A stretch of DNA of 43,615 nt. It comes from a virus. Position numbers and translations under genes: made by a program. Below are positions 7,177 to 16,080 of this stretch, one piece after another (position 1 is the stretch's first letter; each line of letters opens with the position of its first letter). The notes beneath the pieces are model-generated. The model worked only from the letters and a program-made list of their open reading frames with translations. It did no database searches and was not told the origin of the DNA. The DNA lies in IMG/VR virus record IMGVR_UViG_3300031576_000113, positions 1 to 43,615 of that record; one strand, 5' to 3'.

Positions 7177-9406
7177 TTCTTTGACGGGCACCGCCAGAGA
7201 GGCCCCCAAGTCCTACGCCACCAGAACCACCTGCCGAGCTTGCGGCGACCCGCACCTGGAGACCGTGCTGGACCTGGGAGACCAGTACCTGCCCCGGTTC
7301 GTCAAGGACATCGACCTGTCTTTGCCCCAGGCCCCGCTGGAACTGGTCAGGTGTTCCTGTGGGCTGTTGCAACTCAGGCACACGGTGGACCCTGACCTGG
7401 TGTTCCGAGAGTACTGGTATCAAAGCTCGATCAACCAGACCATGAAGGCCGCCTTGGCCGAGGTGGTAAAAGACGGCACTCGCTACCACCGGCACGGAAG
7501 ATGGCTGGATATCGGGGCCAACGACGGGTTCCTGCTTTCTCAAGTCCCGCAGTCTTTCCAGCGTATCGCCTGCGAGCCGGCGTTGAACCTGGCGGACAAG
7601 GCCAAGAAACACGCTGACTTGGTGGTCTCCAACTACTTCTCTGGAGAGATTGCCGCGTTCCACGAGGCGGACGTTATAACTTCGTGCGCGATGTTCTACG
7701 ATTTGGACGATCCCAAGCGTTTCGTCAGAGACATCTACAAGTGCCTGAGCCCGGACGGAGTCTGGATCAACCAGCTGAACGACTCTCCCACCATGCTTCA
7801 GATGAACGACTTCGGGGCGATCTGCCTGCCTCCGAATGGGCTTGTCATGGCAGAGCGGGGAGCGGTTCCCATCGCGGACATCAAGGTTGGAGAACGAGTC
7901 CTTACCCATCGCGGGCGCTACAAGCCGGTTGTGGAAACGATGAAGCGCGAGTTTCACGGCAATCTGGTGAAACTGCGAGCGTACGGTTTTGGGGCGGATA
8001 CGATTCTCACCGACAACCATCCGGTGCTTGTCTACGGCGAAGAAGGGAATCGCTGGATTGCGGCCGGCGAGATCAAGGTGGGGGACAGAGTTGGCAGGCC
8101 GGTTATCCGCAAGAGGACCGATGTTCAAACCGTGGCGATGAAGTGTGGTCATGGCAGGCAAGGCATGGACTACGAACCGGTGGCTTTGGACGACGACCTG
8201 CTCACGGTCGCTGGCTACTACCTTGCTGAAGGATTTGTCCATAAGGGCGCGAGCACGGTCAAGGCGACGTTTACGTTCGGCCTCAACGAAAGCGAAGTCG
8301 GACTAGCAGGTGACTGCGCCGAGAGAATCAGGAGGATCGGATTCTCTGCCCACCAGCGCAAGGCCGCGACCTCCAACACAGTGACTGCCTGCGGGGGGAT
8401 CGCTCGCTGGCTCAAAGAGACGTTCGGGACTGGAAGCGCCAGGAAGGATGTTCCGGCGTGGGTGGTCTCGCTCCCTAACGAGAAGTTGTCGGCCCTGTAC
8501 CGTGGATACATGGCTGGCGACGGATACGCCTATCGAGAGTCGTACATGAGAGCCAGCACCGTCTCGGCTAACCTGGCGAGAAGCGTGTCGATGGTGGCGG
8601 CCAACCTTGGGTTCTGTGCGTCGATCTCCGCCCAAAAGCGCCCCGCGCTCTGTGTCGTTGGCGGAAGAACGGTCAACCAACGTCCGCTTTGGGACGTATT
8701 GGTGCGCGAGAAATCCAAGAAATCCATCAAGGTAAACAACGATGGGGAGTTTCAGTGGGGGGTGATTCGAGCAGTGTCTAGCGTTCCCCACGACGGTGAC
8801 GTTTACAACATCTCTGTTTTGGACGACCACAGTTATGTCACGCCGGGGATGACGGTTCACAACTGCCACGAGCACCTGACCTACTGGGACGTTCTGAGCT
8901 TGGACCGGCTCTATACCGCCTGCGGCCTCACCATCGTGGACATCTCTCATAACCAAGTGAACGGCGGATCGATGCGGGTCACGGCCATGAAGCACGGCAC
9001 CCACGTTAACCTGATCGGGGCGAGGTGGGTCAACTACCTGGACGCGGTCAAGTTTGGGAAACGAGTGGTGAAGTGGAAGAAGAACATGAAGCAGCTGCTG
9101 GACTCGATCACCTCCCCGATCTGGCTTTACGGGGCCTCGACCAAGGGCTGCGTGATGCTCCAGTACCTGGACCACAACCAGGGGTTTGTGGGGATTGCGG
9201 ACCGCAACCCGGCCAAGTTCGGGCTGCATATGTCGGGCTGCTGGGTTCCGGTGGTGGACGAGGCCACCATGCGCCGGGAAAAGCCCGAGTATATTTTTGT
9301 CCTGCCCTGGGCTTTCAAGTCCGAGTTCGTCGAGAGAGAGCGAGAGTTGCTGGGCTCGGGAAGCACCCTTATTTTTCCGCTGCCGCAGATCGAGCTGGTC
9401 CTGTAA
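7142..9406 (+). CDS. Sugar C-methyltransferase-like protein with intein
   Basis: 754 residues before splicing, 407 after removal of a 347-residue intein, the normal length for C-methyltransferases of the Methyltransf_13/11/14 layout. A GGAGGG decides the start at 7142. Host-protein parts: zinc knuckle C31-C34 and C71-C73, SAM-binding LDIGANDGFLL at about 120-130, and the family motif DFGAI^CHEHLTYW split by the intein. The C-terminal domain has NGGSMRVTA and a Rossmann-like GASTKG. Family members methylate carbons of nucleotide-activated deoxysugars (TylC3 type). It lies with FkbM and glycosyltransferase genes, so it may modify a sugar destined for the virion or cell surface. Confidence 0.85.
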   Translation: MERAERTSLLFDSLTGTAREAPKSYATRTTCRACGDPHLETVLDLGDQYLPRFVKDIDLSLPQAPLELVRCSCGLLQLRHTVDPDLVFREYWYQSSINQTMKAALAEVVKDGTRYHRHGRWLDIGANDGFLLSQVPQSFQRIACEPALNLADKAKKHADLVVSNYFSGEIAAFHEADVITSCAMFYDLDDPKRFVRDIYKCLSPDGVWINQLNDSPTMLQMNDFGAICLPPNGLVMAERGAVPIADIKVGERVLTHRGRYKPVVETMKREFHGNLVKLRAYGFGADTILTDNHPVLVYGEEGNRWIAAGEIKVGDRVGRPVIRKRTDVQTVAMKCGHGRQGMDYEPVALDDDLLTVAGYYLAEGFVHKGASTVKATFTFGLNESEVGLAGDCAERIRRIGFSAHQRKAATSNTVTACGGIARWLKETFGTGSARKDVPAWVVSLPNEKLSALYRGYMAGDGYAYRESYMRASTVSANLARSVSMVAANLGFCASISAQKRPALCVVGGRTVNQRPLWDVLVREKSKKSIKVNNDGEFQWGVIRAVSSVPHDGDVYNISVLDDHSYVTPGMTVHNCHEHLTYWDVLSLDRLYTACGLTIVDISHNQVNGGSMRVTAMKHGTHVNLIGARWVNYLDAVKFGKRVVKWKKNMKQLLDSITSPIWLYGASTKGCVMLQYLDHNQGFVGIADRNPAKFGLHMSGCWVPVVDEATMRREKPEYIFVLPWAFKSEFVERERELLGSGSTLIFPLPQIELVL
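7823..8863 (+). other. Intein with LAGLIDADG homing endonuclease
   Basis: 347 codons in frame inside the C-methyltransferase. It begins with Cys (CLPPNGLVMAERG), has a block B TDNHPVLV and block F VYNISVLDDHSYV, and ends in VHN followed by Cys as the +1 residue. All residues needed for splicing are visible. Two dodecapeptide motifs (TVAGYYLAEGFV near 8206-8241 and LYRGYMAGDGYA near 8497-8532) mark a two-motif LAGLIDADG endonuclease. The insertion lies immediately before the conserved CHEH motif, so the enzyme should be inactive until splicing. Confidence 0.92.
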
Positions 9407-9421
9407 CTCCAAGGAGGCAAC

Positions 9422-9601
9422 ATGGCACAGAGAGGCATCGAAGTGATCGTGGCGATCATTCTCCCTGACGGACCGGGGACTTCGTTCCGTGAGGTCTACG
9501 ACCCCGACATCACCCCGGGCTTGTTGAGTTACGGTGTGGCGGCCCGAGTCCAGAAGGCGGTCAAGAAACTGAGGAAGCCCAAGAAGGCCCCAGAGGCATG
9601 A
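9422..9601 (+). CDS. 59-residue hypothetical protein
   Basis: Preceded by a strong AAGGAGG at 9411-9417, and its stop overlaps the next ATG (ATGA). The N-terminus is a hydrophobic strand (IEVIVAIIL) and the C-terminus is strongly basic (KKLRKPKK). Unknown family; short, but well supported by its translation signals and by filling the gap exactly. Confidence 0.7.
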   Translation: MAQRGIEVIVAIILPDGPGTSFREVYDPDITPGLLSYGVAARVQKAVKKLRKPKKAPEA

Positions 9602-10167
9602 AGTTCTACTCCGACAACCAGGTTGACCGCATTGTGGCACCGCTGCTGCCGGAGTTTGGCTATGCTGTGGATGTGGGTGCGAACGACGGGCTGATTCTCA
9701 GCAACTCGCTCCATTTCGAGGACAAGGGCTGGTACGTCCTTTGTGTAGAGCCCAACCCTGAACTGGCTGGTGTCGGCCGCAAAAGACGAAAACTATGGCG
9801 CGAGTTGGCGTGTGGGGCCGAGGACCATGATGCGATGCCGTTTACCTACTATGGCGGCTACCCCTACGCCAGCAACTCATCGCTTGGCCCTCGCCATGGA
9901 TACATGTCCAACCATGCGGGCATCACCTCCCAGGTCAAAGTGCGAAGACTAGACACCTTGCTTGAAGAGGCCGGGTTCCCGAGGCTGGACTACCTGACCA
10001 TCGACGTTGAAGGCTGGGAGCAAGAGGTGCTGGCGGGCCTGAGCTTGGACCGCTGGCAGCCGCTCGTCATCGTGAGTGAAGATCTGTTTGGCAAATATCC
10101 ATCCCCTCCGGGCTACGATGAGGTTGGCCGGTATGAGTTTGACCGGGTGTTCCAGAGGAAGGCGTGA
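9598..10167 (+). CDS. FkbM-family methyltransferase (first copy)
   Basis: 189 residues. Motifs in order: VDVGANDG (about 24-31, SAM binding), CVEPNP (about 49-54), VRRLDTLL (about 115-122) and LTIDVEGWEQEVLAGL (about 133-148). FkbM enzymes O-methylate sugars or polyketides. ATGA-coupled to the upstream gene and GTGA-coupled to the downstream glycosyltransferase. A role in methylating a glycan made by the neighbouring enzymes is inferred. Confidence 0.85.
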   Translation: MKFYSDNQVDRIVAPLLPEFGYAVDVGANDGLILSNSLHFEDKGWYVLCVEPNPELAGVGRKRRKLWRELACGAEDHDAMPFTYYGGYPYASNSSLGPRHGYMSNHAGITSQVKVRRLDTLLEEAGFPRLDYLTIDVEGWEQEVLAGLSLDRWQPLVIVSEDLFGKYPSPPGYDEVGRYEFDRVFQRKA

Positions 10168-10811
10168 AGCGGGTGGCGGTTCTATGCCCGACCCGTTCTC
10201 GGCCGGAGTCGTTTGCTAGGCTGGCAGAGTCGATCAGGGCGACCAGTTCCGCTCGGTTGCTGGTCTGTCTGGACGACGACACGGCTGCAAGCTACGGTGA
10301 GGTGTTGGGCCGGACTTCCGGTGTCTCGGCTCACATTCGGGATCGGGCTGGGCTGGTAGAAAAGGTCAACTGGCTGGTTGAGCAGGAGCCGGACTACGAC
10401 CTCTACGGGATCATGCCGGACGACTGCGTGGTGATGACTCCGGGCTGGGATGACTACGCCTTGGAGATGGTCGAGCAGTACCCGTACTGCGTTGTTTCCC
10501 CCTACCACAACTTCGGCAACCACATAGACCTACCCTTTGTCAGCCGAGCCTGGATTGAAGCCTTGGGTTGGTACGCTTGCCCCGATTGCTACCACTACTG
10601 CTGGCCGATCATCACTGGGTTGATTGGGGAGATGACCGCGATCTGCCACTGCCCCAAGGATTCTTTTGGCATCGTGTACACCGAGAACGATGTGAACCGG
10701 GCCTGGCAGGTAGAAGACGCGCAGGCGTTTTTCGAGTATGTGAGCCTGAAACTGCCGGTGGCGGTCGAGCGAATCAGGCAGGCGATGACCAGGAGCGAGA
10801 TATGTCCATGA
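10164..10811 (+). CDS. GT2-like glycosyltransferase (GT-A fold)
   Basis: 215 residues from a GTG overlapping the previous stop. It has the start of a GT-A Rossmann fold (VLCPTRSRPESF), a DDDTAASY acidic motif at about 37-44 and MPDDCVVMTPGWDDYA at about 93-108, which probably includes the metal-binding acidic residues. No membrane segment is seen. Shorter than many GT2 enzymes but complete at both ends. It lies between two FkbM methyltransferases. Confidence 0.75.
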   Translation: MKRVAVLCPTRSRPESFARLAESIRATSSARLLVCLDDDTAASYGEVLGRTSGVSAHIRDRAGLVEKVNWLVEQEPDYDLYGIMPDDCVVMTPGWDDYALEMVEQYPYCVVSPYHNFGNHIDLPFVSRAWIEALGWYACPDCYHYCWPIITGLIGEMTAICHCPKDSFGIVYTENDVNRAWQVEDAQAFFEYVSLKLPVAVERIRQAMTRSEICP

Positions 10812-11419
10812 TGGTGGACCCGGCCAAGAAGTGGTGGCCTCCCAACGGCTACCTCTCCCGCTGGATTGTCGATCAGTTCCCCTCGGGCTATCGGGGCTAT
10901 GCGATCGATGTCGGAGCCAGCGACGGAGTGAGCATCAACACCACCTTTACCTTGGAGAAGACCCACAACTGGACGGTGGTGAGTGTAGAGCCCAACTCGG
11001 TATTTCACCCCTACCTGATCGCCCAACGCGCGATGGTGGAGAAGTGCGCCTGCGATTCCACCTCAGGAGAAGCGGTCCTGCATGTCTACCAGCCCAACGA
11101 GGAAGCCTACAGCGCGTTGCGGCCCAACAAGAAGAAGCCTGACCAGCCAGGGCCTTGGGATACCATGGTGGTTAAGGTCAAGACGCTGGAAGAGATCATC
11201 GCCCAGTGGGAGTTCCCTCGGCTCGATGCGCTCTGTATCGATGTTGAGGGCAACGAGATCGACGTGCTCAAGGGCTGCGATCTCGAAAAGTGGCGGCCCA
11301 GGGCGGTGATTGCCGAGTGCTGGGACGGCCCGGACGGTCTACAGGACTTCCTCGGCCCGGCCTACAAGCTCTGCCATCGGTCGGTTGACAACTACTGCTT
11401 TCTGAGGGAGGCAGCGTGA
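10802..11419 (+). CDS. FkbM-family methyltransferase (second copy)
   Basis: 205 residues; AGGAG at 10790-10794 sets the start. Motifs: AIDVGASDG, VVSVEPNS, VKVKTLEEI and LCIDVEGNEIDVLKG, in the same order as the 9598 gene but clearly diverged from it, so this is not a recent duplicate. Two FkbM genes flanking one glycosyltransferase suggest methylation of two sugar positions or two sugars. The last bases overlap the GTG of the next gene. Confidence 0.85.
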   Translation: MSMMVDPAKKWWPPNGYLSRWIVDQFPSGYRGYAIDVGASDGVSINTTFTLEKTHNWTVVSVEPNSVFHPYLIAQRAMVEKCACDSTSGEAVLHVYQPNEEAYSALRPNKKKPDQPGPWDTMVVKVKTLEEIIAQWEFPRLDALCIDVEGNEIDVLKGCDLEKWRPRAVIAECWDGPDGLQDFLGPAYKLCHRSVDNYCFLREAA

Positions 11420-12300
11420 GAAACGTAGTGATGACGGCCCCGGGCAAACTCGGAGATGCCATCCACCAGATCCCGGTGGCCTACTGGTACGCCAAGGAAA
11501 ATGGCATCAAGCTCCATATGTGGCTCGACAAGCACACCTGTAGGCCCCTGGTTCCGCTCTTGGAAGCCCAGCCGTGGGTGGAAAGCGTGGAACTGAAGGA
11601 AGGCATCGAGTCATGGCACATGGGCGGGCAGCCGTTCCACTTCAACTTGAGCACCAACAACCACATCGAACACCAGATCTTCCACCTGGGGCTGAGGCAG
11701 TTCCCGCAACGGCAGTTGACCCTGGAGTGTGTCGAGCACAGCAAAGTGCCCCTGGAGGTGGACCAGTACGCGCTGGCTTCGACCCCGTGTTTCGAAGTTC
11801 CGGTAGTGGAAAGTGTTACGGTGCGTAAAGACGGCGAACTCAAGGAGTTGTCCCTGGAAGGCAAGAGCATCTGCCTACTCCACGGCCAGGGAATATGCGC
11901 TCACACCAAGAGCACTCCTGGCTTCTGGCGCTTCCTGCACTCGATCCGCAAGGAACTCAGGGAAAGGTTCGACGAGGTGATCTTCGTCGGCTCGGACCGG
12001 GACCGGGAAGTCGGGGTTAGCGCCTACCCCTACTTTTCCAGTTACGACGACCAAGGAGGCTTCCTGGAGCTTGCCAGGCTGATGAACCGGGCCAGTTTGG
12101 TAGTTGGGGTCGGGAGCAGCGTGATCGTGCTTGCAGGGGCCTTGAAGGTGCCGGGGATTCGAGTCCATGACCCGATCGGGGATCACCCACGCACGATCTG
12201 GGACAACTTGGGCTCGAATCAGCTCAACCGAACCGAGGTCGATCTTCGCACCGATTGGGCTGAGTTCAGGGACAAGTGGCTGGGGGTGCCGGTTGTCTGA
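11416..12300 (+). CDS. GT9/heptosyltransferase-like glycosyltransferase
   Basis: 294 residues from a GTG. The N-terminal GKLGDAIHQIPVA resembles the glycine-rich loop of GT-B heptosyltransferases. The C-terminal ELARLMNRASLVVGVGSSVIVLAGALKVP has the acceptor/donor-binding pattern of GT9, in which a Gly-Ser motif precedes a hydrophobic helix. It probably adds a sugar to a glycan or protein acceptor. Coupled on both sides (GTGA, TTGA). Confidence 0.7.
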   Translation: MRNVVMTAPGKLGDAIHQIPVAYWYAKENGIKLHMWLDKHTCRPLVPLLEAQPWVESVELKEGIESWHMGGQPFHFNLSTNNHIEHQIFHLGLRQFPQRQLTLECVEHSKVPLEVDQYALASTPCFEVPVVESVTVRKDGELKELSLEGKSICLLHGQGICAHTKSTPGFWRFLHSIRKELRERFDEVIFVGSDRDREVGVSAYPYFSSYDDQGGFLELARLMNRASLVVGVGSSVIVLAGALKVPGIRVHDPIGDHPRTIWDNLGSNQLNRTEVDLRTDWAEFRDKWLGVPVV

Positions 12301-12547
12301 CAGTCTCGGCTCGCTCGTAGATAAGCTGATCACCACCAGCACGAAACTTTGGCACGTTCAAGACGTGGTTCACCACGCCGCCTCCATGGGAGAAGGCTTG
12401 GACGCCGACACTGTCCAGAAACTTGCTATCCTGAACCTAGAGCGCAACCGGCTGATGACCGAGATCGACGAGACCCTGGATGAAGCCGTCAAAGCCGGTG
12501 GGGCGCAAGTGGATGCCCGCATAAAGTTGGTACATGATTCATCCTAG
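12293..12547 (+). CDS. Small helical protein of the sugar cassette
   Basis: 84 residues from a TTG overlapping the glycosyltransferase stop. The sequence LWHVQDVVHHAASM, then LNLERNRLMTEIDETLDEAV, resembles small helical proteins (DUF4254-like) that accompany glycosyltransferase genes. The motif 'kLWh.qD' followed by 'LN..RN.L..EID' is what I recognise. Possibly an accessory of the glycosylation enzymes. Confidence 0.65.
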   Translation: MSDSLGSLVDKLITTSTKLWHVQDVVHHAASMGEGLDADTVQKLAILNLERNRLMTEIDETLDEAVKAGGAQVDARIKLVHDSS

Positions 12548-13004
12548 CAAGAGCGTTCGGGAATGCGTTAGATGCGCTAAGTGGGTCGCGCTAGATTTTT
12601 TCTATAGGCGGCAAGGAAGGCCTCACGGTTGGTGCAGACCATGCACGCTGCTCTACATGAAGGCGCGTCGCAGGCGACTTGCAAAAGAGAACAGGGAGAA
12701 GGCGAGGGCGTACCGAATCGCTAACTATTCTGCGGTGCTGGAGAGACAGGCGGCCTGGAGAGCGGCCAATCGCTGGTATCGTAGGGCGAGTCGGAAAGGT
12801 GTCCAGGCGCGAGACGCGGTTTATCGGGCCGTAAAGTCTGGCAAACTCATTAAGCCCGACCGGTGTTCGATGTGTGGCCGGGATTCTGGTGGTCCTGGAT
12901 GGAGGATCGAGGCCCATCATGAGGACCACTCCAAGTGGCTTGAGGTGGTTTGGCTTTGTCGCGGTTGTCACGGTCTCACAAGACGTGTTGATAGAATGGC
13001 TTGA
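12534..13004 (+). CDS. HNH endonuclease with N-terminal zinc finger
   Basis: 156 residues, a different HNH type from the others. N-terminal CVRCAK...FFYRRQGRPHGWCRPC forms a zinc site; a long Arg-rich helix follows; C-terminal CSMCGRD...EAHHEDHSKWLEVVWLCRGCH is the HNH core with structural Cys residues. It overlaps the preceding gene by 14 bases and lies just before the portal gene, a typical homing position. Confidence 0.85.
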   Translation: MIHPSKSVRECVRCAKWVALDFFYRRQGRPHGWCRPCTLLYMKARRRRLAKENREKARAYRIANYSAVLERQAAWRAANRWYRRASRKGVQARDAVYRAVKSGKLIKPDRCSMCGRDSGGPGWRIEAHHEDHSKWLEVVWLCRGCHGLTRRVDRMA

Positions 13005-13059
13005 CGAGCCGAGAATCAAGCCGTAGCTTAGAGACGGTTCCAGGGAGGAACGTCCCAAG

Positions 13060-14958
13060 ATGCAGGGAAAGCAGCCAGACGGCCGGATCGATCGCGCCTC
13101 GACGCCGATCTCAGGTCCAAGCTGGGCGTCCATCATCGACCTCGTAGACCAGAGGCGGCAAGATTCCTTGCGCTATAACCAAGGGGTCTTCAGCAAGCTC
13201 CAGCGTTTCTACGACAACTACCGGGGCTACTGGCAGGGACGAGCCAACCAGTTTAGGAACCAAGTCACCATCCCCTTCACCTTTGCCATGATCCAGAGCA
13301 ACGTGGCGCGGAAGGTGCAGTCGGTCTTCGGCCCCGACCCGGTGAGTTTCGAAGCCACGGCACCTGAGGACATGGACTCGGCCCGCAAGGTCCAGGCCCT
13401 GGTGGCCCAGGAGATGGAAGACTGCGATTCGATGCTCAAGGGGGTGGACTTCTTCCTAATGGAAGCTATTTGCGGGGTGGCAGTGTGCCGGCTGGGTTGG
13501 AAGAACACCACCCGCAAGAACCGCTACCGCAAACTAGAGACCGTGGCCCCGGGGATGAACATCCCGGTGATGTACGAGGAAAACGCCACGCTCTTTAACG
13601 GTCCCACCTGGGAGCCGATCGACCGCTTGGACTTCTGGCAAGAGCCGGCCAAGACGCGCATCGATGACATGGACTGGGTCATACACCGCTACTGGATGGA
13701 CTACGACAACCTGTTGGACGACGCCAACAGTCCGATGCCCTACTTCGACCCTCGGGCGGTCCGGCTGCTCAAGGACTACCCGTTAACCGGCAGCGGTCAC
13801 AACGAGTGGACCCAAAGAAAGGTCACGTTCAGGAACGAGTACGACTACCAAGCCAGGGCTTCTCAGCGCTTTAGTAAGCCAGTCGAGATCTGGGAGATGC
13901 ACGGTTTGGTTCCCAGAGAGTTTGCCGCAGACGGATACCGGCACCGCTGTATCGCGATCGGCAACGAGCGGGTGGTGCTGAAGAACCGAGAAGGCCCGAT
14001 GGGGAACCAGCAGTTGCCGTTCCTCTCTCACTGCTCGATGCCCGATCCTTACAGCTTCGACGGGGTGGGGAAGGCCGAAGTCGCTTACGGCCCTCAGAGA
14101 ACGGCAGACCGGATCAACAACCAAAGGCTGGACTTGATCGACCTGATCATCGACCCGCCGATCCTGGCCAACTCGGCGGTGGGGCTGAACACCCAGAACC
14201 TGTTCTCCAGAGCCGGGAGGGTATTCCTGCTCGACGGTCCGGTGGGGGACGAGAACATTCGCCCGCTTCAGTACGACTTGAGAGGACTTCAAGTCGGAGC
14301 GTCCGAGATCGGCGAGTTGTTCTCGATGATGCAGTTGGGGACCGGAGAGACCGAGGCGCTGATGGGACTCACCGGGCAGTCGAGAGAGACCGCCAGAGGT
14401 TTCTTGGGACGCCAGGAGAACGCGCTGACGAGGATGTCCTTGGAGACCAACCTGGCCGAGAAGGGCTTCGTCGAGAAGCTAGCCAACGCCTTCCACCGCA
14501 TGAACCGGCTATGGCTGCCGCTTCCCGCCCAGGTCGCAAGGCTGGGAAGTGTGGCGACCACCGACAAGATCACCGGGCTACCGATCAGCGAGCCGGAGGA
14601 AGTCAACTATGACGACTTGAACGCGGACTTCAGGATCAGAGCAGTCGGGGCCAGCCGCATGATGGGCAAGGCCAACCGCCAGCAGAGTTACATCCAGTTG
14701 CTTCAGATCCTGTCTTCCAACCCGGTGATGATGCAGATCGTCAACTGGCCCAACATGGCCCGTGAAGGCTTCGAGCTGTTCGACTTCAAGAACATCAACG
14801 AGTTACTGGTCCAGCAGCAGGTCCCGCTGATCAACCAGCAAGCCGTGCAGCAAAACGGCGGTGGACCAGAAGGACAAGGGCTGGAACAGCTTGACCCGCA
14901 GATCCTGGGCCAGATGTTCAACGCCCAGCCAGTATCTCAACTTCAGGGGACTGCATGA
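13060..14958 (+). CDS. Portal protein
   Basis: 632 residues, the length of podovirus portals. It forms the dodecameric ring at the head vertex. Evidence: place between terminase and scaffold/capsid genes; a long middle with RINNQRLDLIDLIIDPPI and TGETEALMGLTGQSRETARG typical of this portal class; and a Gln-rich C-terminus (barrel-like tail). The ATG follows AGGGAGG. The stop overlaps the next start (ATGA). Confidence 0.88.
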   Translation: MQGKQPDGRIDRASTPISGPSWASIIDLVDQRRQDSLRYNQGVFSKLQRFYDNYRGYWQGRANQFRNQVTIPFTFAMIQSNVARKVQSVFGPDPVSFEATAPEDMDSARKVQALVAQEMEDCDSMLKGVDFFLMEAICGVAVCRLGWKNTTRKNRYRKLETVAPGMNIPVMYEENATLFNGPTWEPIDRLDFWQEPAKTRIDDMDWVIHRYWMDYDNLLDDANSPMPYFDPRAVRLLKDYPLTGSGHNEWTQRKVTFRNEYDYQARASQRFSKPVEIWEMHGLVPREFAADGYRHRCIAIGNERVVLKNREGPMGNQQLPFLSHCSMPDPYSFDGVGKAEVAYGPQRTADRINNQRLDLIDLIIDPPILANSAVGLNTQNLFSRAGRVFLLDGPVGDENIRPLQYDLRGLQVGASEIGELFSMMQLGTGETEALMGLTGQSRETARGFLGRQENALTRMSLETNLAEKGFVEKLANAFHRMNRLWLPLPAQVARLGSVATTDKITGLPISEPEEVNYDDLNADFRIRAVGASRMMGKANRQQSYIQLLQILSSNPVMMQIVNWPNMAREGFELFDFKNINELLVQQQVPLINQQAVQQNGGGPEGQGLEQLDPQILGQMFNAQPVSQLQGTA

Positions 14959-15275
14959 CCGAAGACCAGATCCAGAAAGTCATCGTCACGGTTTCATCGG
15001 CTGGCTGGAAAGAAGTCATGCAACCCGCCTACGCGAACCGTGCGCGGGCCGCCCTGACAGCCTTGGCCCTTGACACTTCCGAACGCAAAGTAGCTGGCGG
15101 AGAGTTCAAGGACATGGAAGACCCCCAGCTAAGAGCCATCATTCGCGAGTGCGAGTGGATGCTCGGGGTATGGCACAACCAGATCAACGTGTATCACCAG
15201 AACCGCGCCCGCGACGAACTCGCGCAGCGCCAGAACGGGGCTGACTCCCCGCTCATCCCTGCGGCGAACCCGTAG
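14955..15275 (+). CDS. Small hypothetical protein after portal
   Basis: 106 residues, coupled by ATGA to the portal. Mostly helical by composition; no motif seen. The position between portal and scaffold suggests a head-assembly or accessory role, but that is only context. Confidence 0.65.
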   Translation: MTEDQIQKVIVTVSSAGWKEVMQPAYANRARAALTALALDTSERKVAGGEFKDMEDPQLRAIIRECEWMLGVWHNQINVYHQNRARDELAQRQNGADSPLIPAANP

Positions 15276-15291
15276 AGGAAGGAACTAGGAC

Positions 15292-16050
15292 ATGCCCGAA
15301 GACCAGTCAGCACAGCAGCCGCTCAACCCCGACTTGATGGGCTATCCGTCAGTCGAAGCGTTGGTGGCGGCCAAACGAGCGAGCGACCAGGAGGCCCAGA
15401 GACTCAAGGGGCGCGCGGACCGCGCCGACGAGTTGGAAGCCCAACTGTCGCGAGCGGCCCAGAACGCCTTCGCGGCGACCCCGCGCCAGGACGTTCCCGA
15501 CCGCTCCAAGCCCGGCTGGTACCAGCGTTTGGAAACCTTGGGGGTGCCGCCCGACGACATTCGGGAGGCGATCCGCGACGAAGCCCGTGGGCTGGTGCAG
15601 GAAGAACTGCAGCCGCTCTACCAGATGGGCCAAGCGCGGACCCAGGTACTGGGCAAGCACAAGGACTACGCTCAGTTCGAGGCTGAGATCGGGCAGTGGA
15701 TCAACTCCGACCAAAAGAGAGCTGAGACGTACGGCAGAGTATTCAAGGCGGACCCGGTAGCGGCGTTCGAGTGGGCCTACCACGAGTTCGGTGCCGATCG
15801 CAGGCAGCAGTACCAGACGGGAAACGGTGGCGAGCCGCCGCGTGCTGACGGCGCGGTACACGCCCAGATTCCCAGCCAGCGTTCTGGAGACAGTCGGCAG
15901 CAGCAGTACAACGCCGACATCGGACTGGAGCAAGCAGCTCAGGCCTACCGTGAGAACCCGACCCGGATGACCGCCGAGGCCTATGCCAAGCAACGTCTCA
16001 AGGGAATCGTCACAGATGAGCACCTGTTTGGAGGTATGCCCGGTCGATAG
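15292..16050 (+). CDS. Scaffolding-like protein
   Basis: 252 residues, acidic, with a predicted coiled coil at about 25-60 (repeated Ala/Glu/Arg/Leu) and a Gln/Arg-rich low-complexity stretch at about 175-205. It lies directly before the major capsid gene, the standard place of a scaffold. Family is not recognisable by sequence alone, as is usual for scaffolds. Good ribosome site (GAGGAAGGA). Confidence 0.7.
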   Translation: MPEDQSAQQPLNPDLMGYPSVEALVAAKRASDQEAQRLKGRADRADELEAQLSRAAQNAFAATPRQDVPDRSKPGWYQRLETLGVPPDDIREAIRDEARGLVQEELQPLYQMGQARTQVLGKHKDYAQFEAEIGQWINSDQKRAETYGRVFKADPVAAFEWAYHEFGADRRQQYQTGNGGEPPRADGAVHAQIPSQRSGDSRQQQYNADIGLEQAAQAYRENPTRMTAEAYAKQRLKGIVTDEHLFGGMPGR

Positions 16051-16080
16051 GGCAACAGGTAGCTTGGAGGCCATAAGGAC

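Noticed and set aside
7016-8242. 408-residue minus-strand frame opposite the methyltransferase and intein
   Set aside because: Antisense shadow; it would cross the extein-intein boundary without any sensible domain.
8303-9640. 445-residue minus-strand frame
   Set aside because: Antisense shadow of the intein and methyltransferase; composition matches reverse reading of GC-rich codons.
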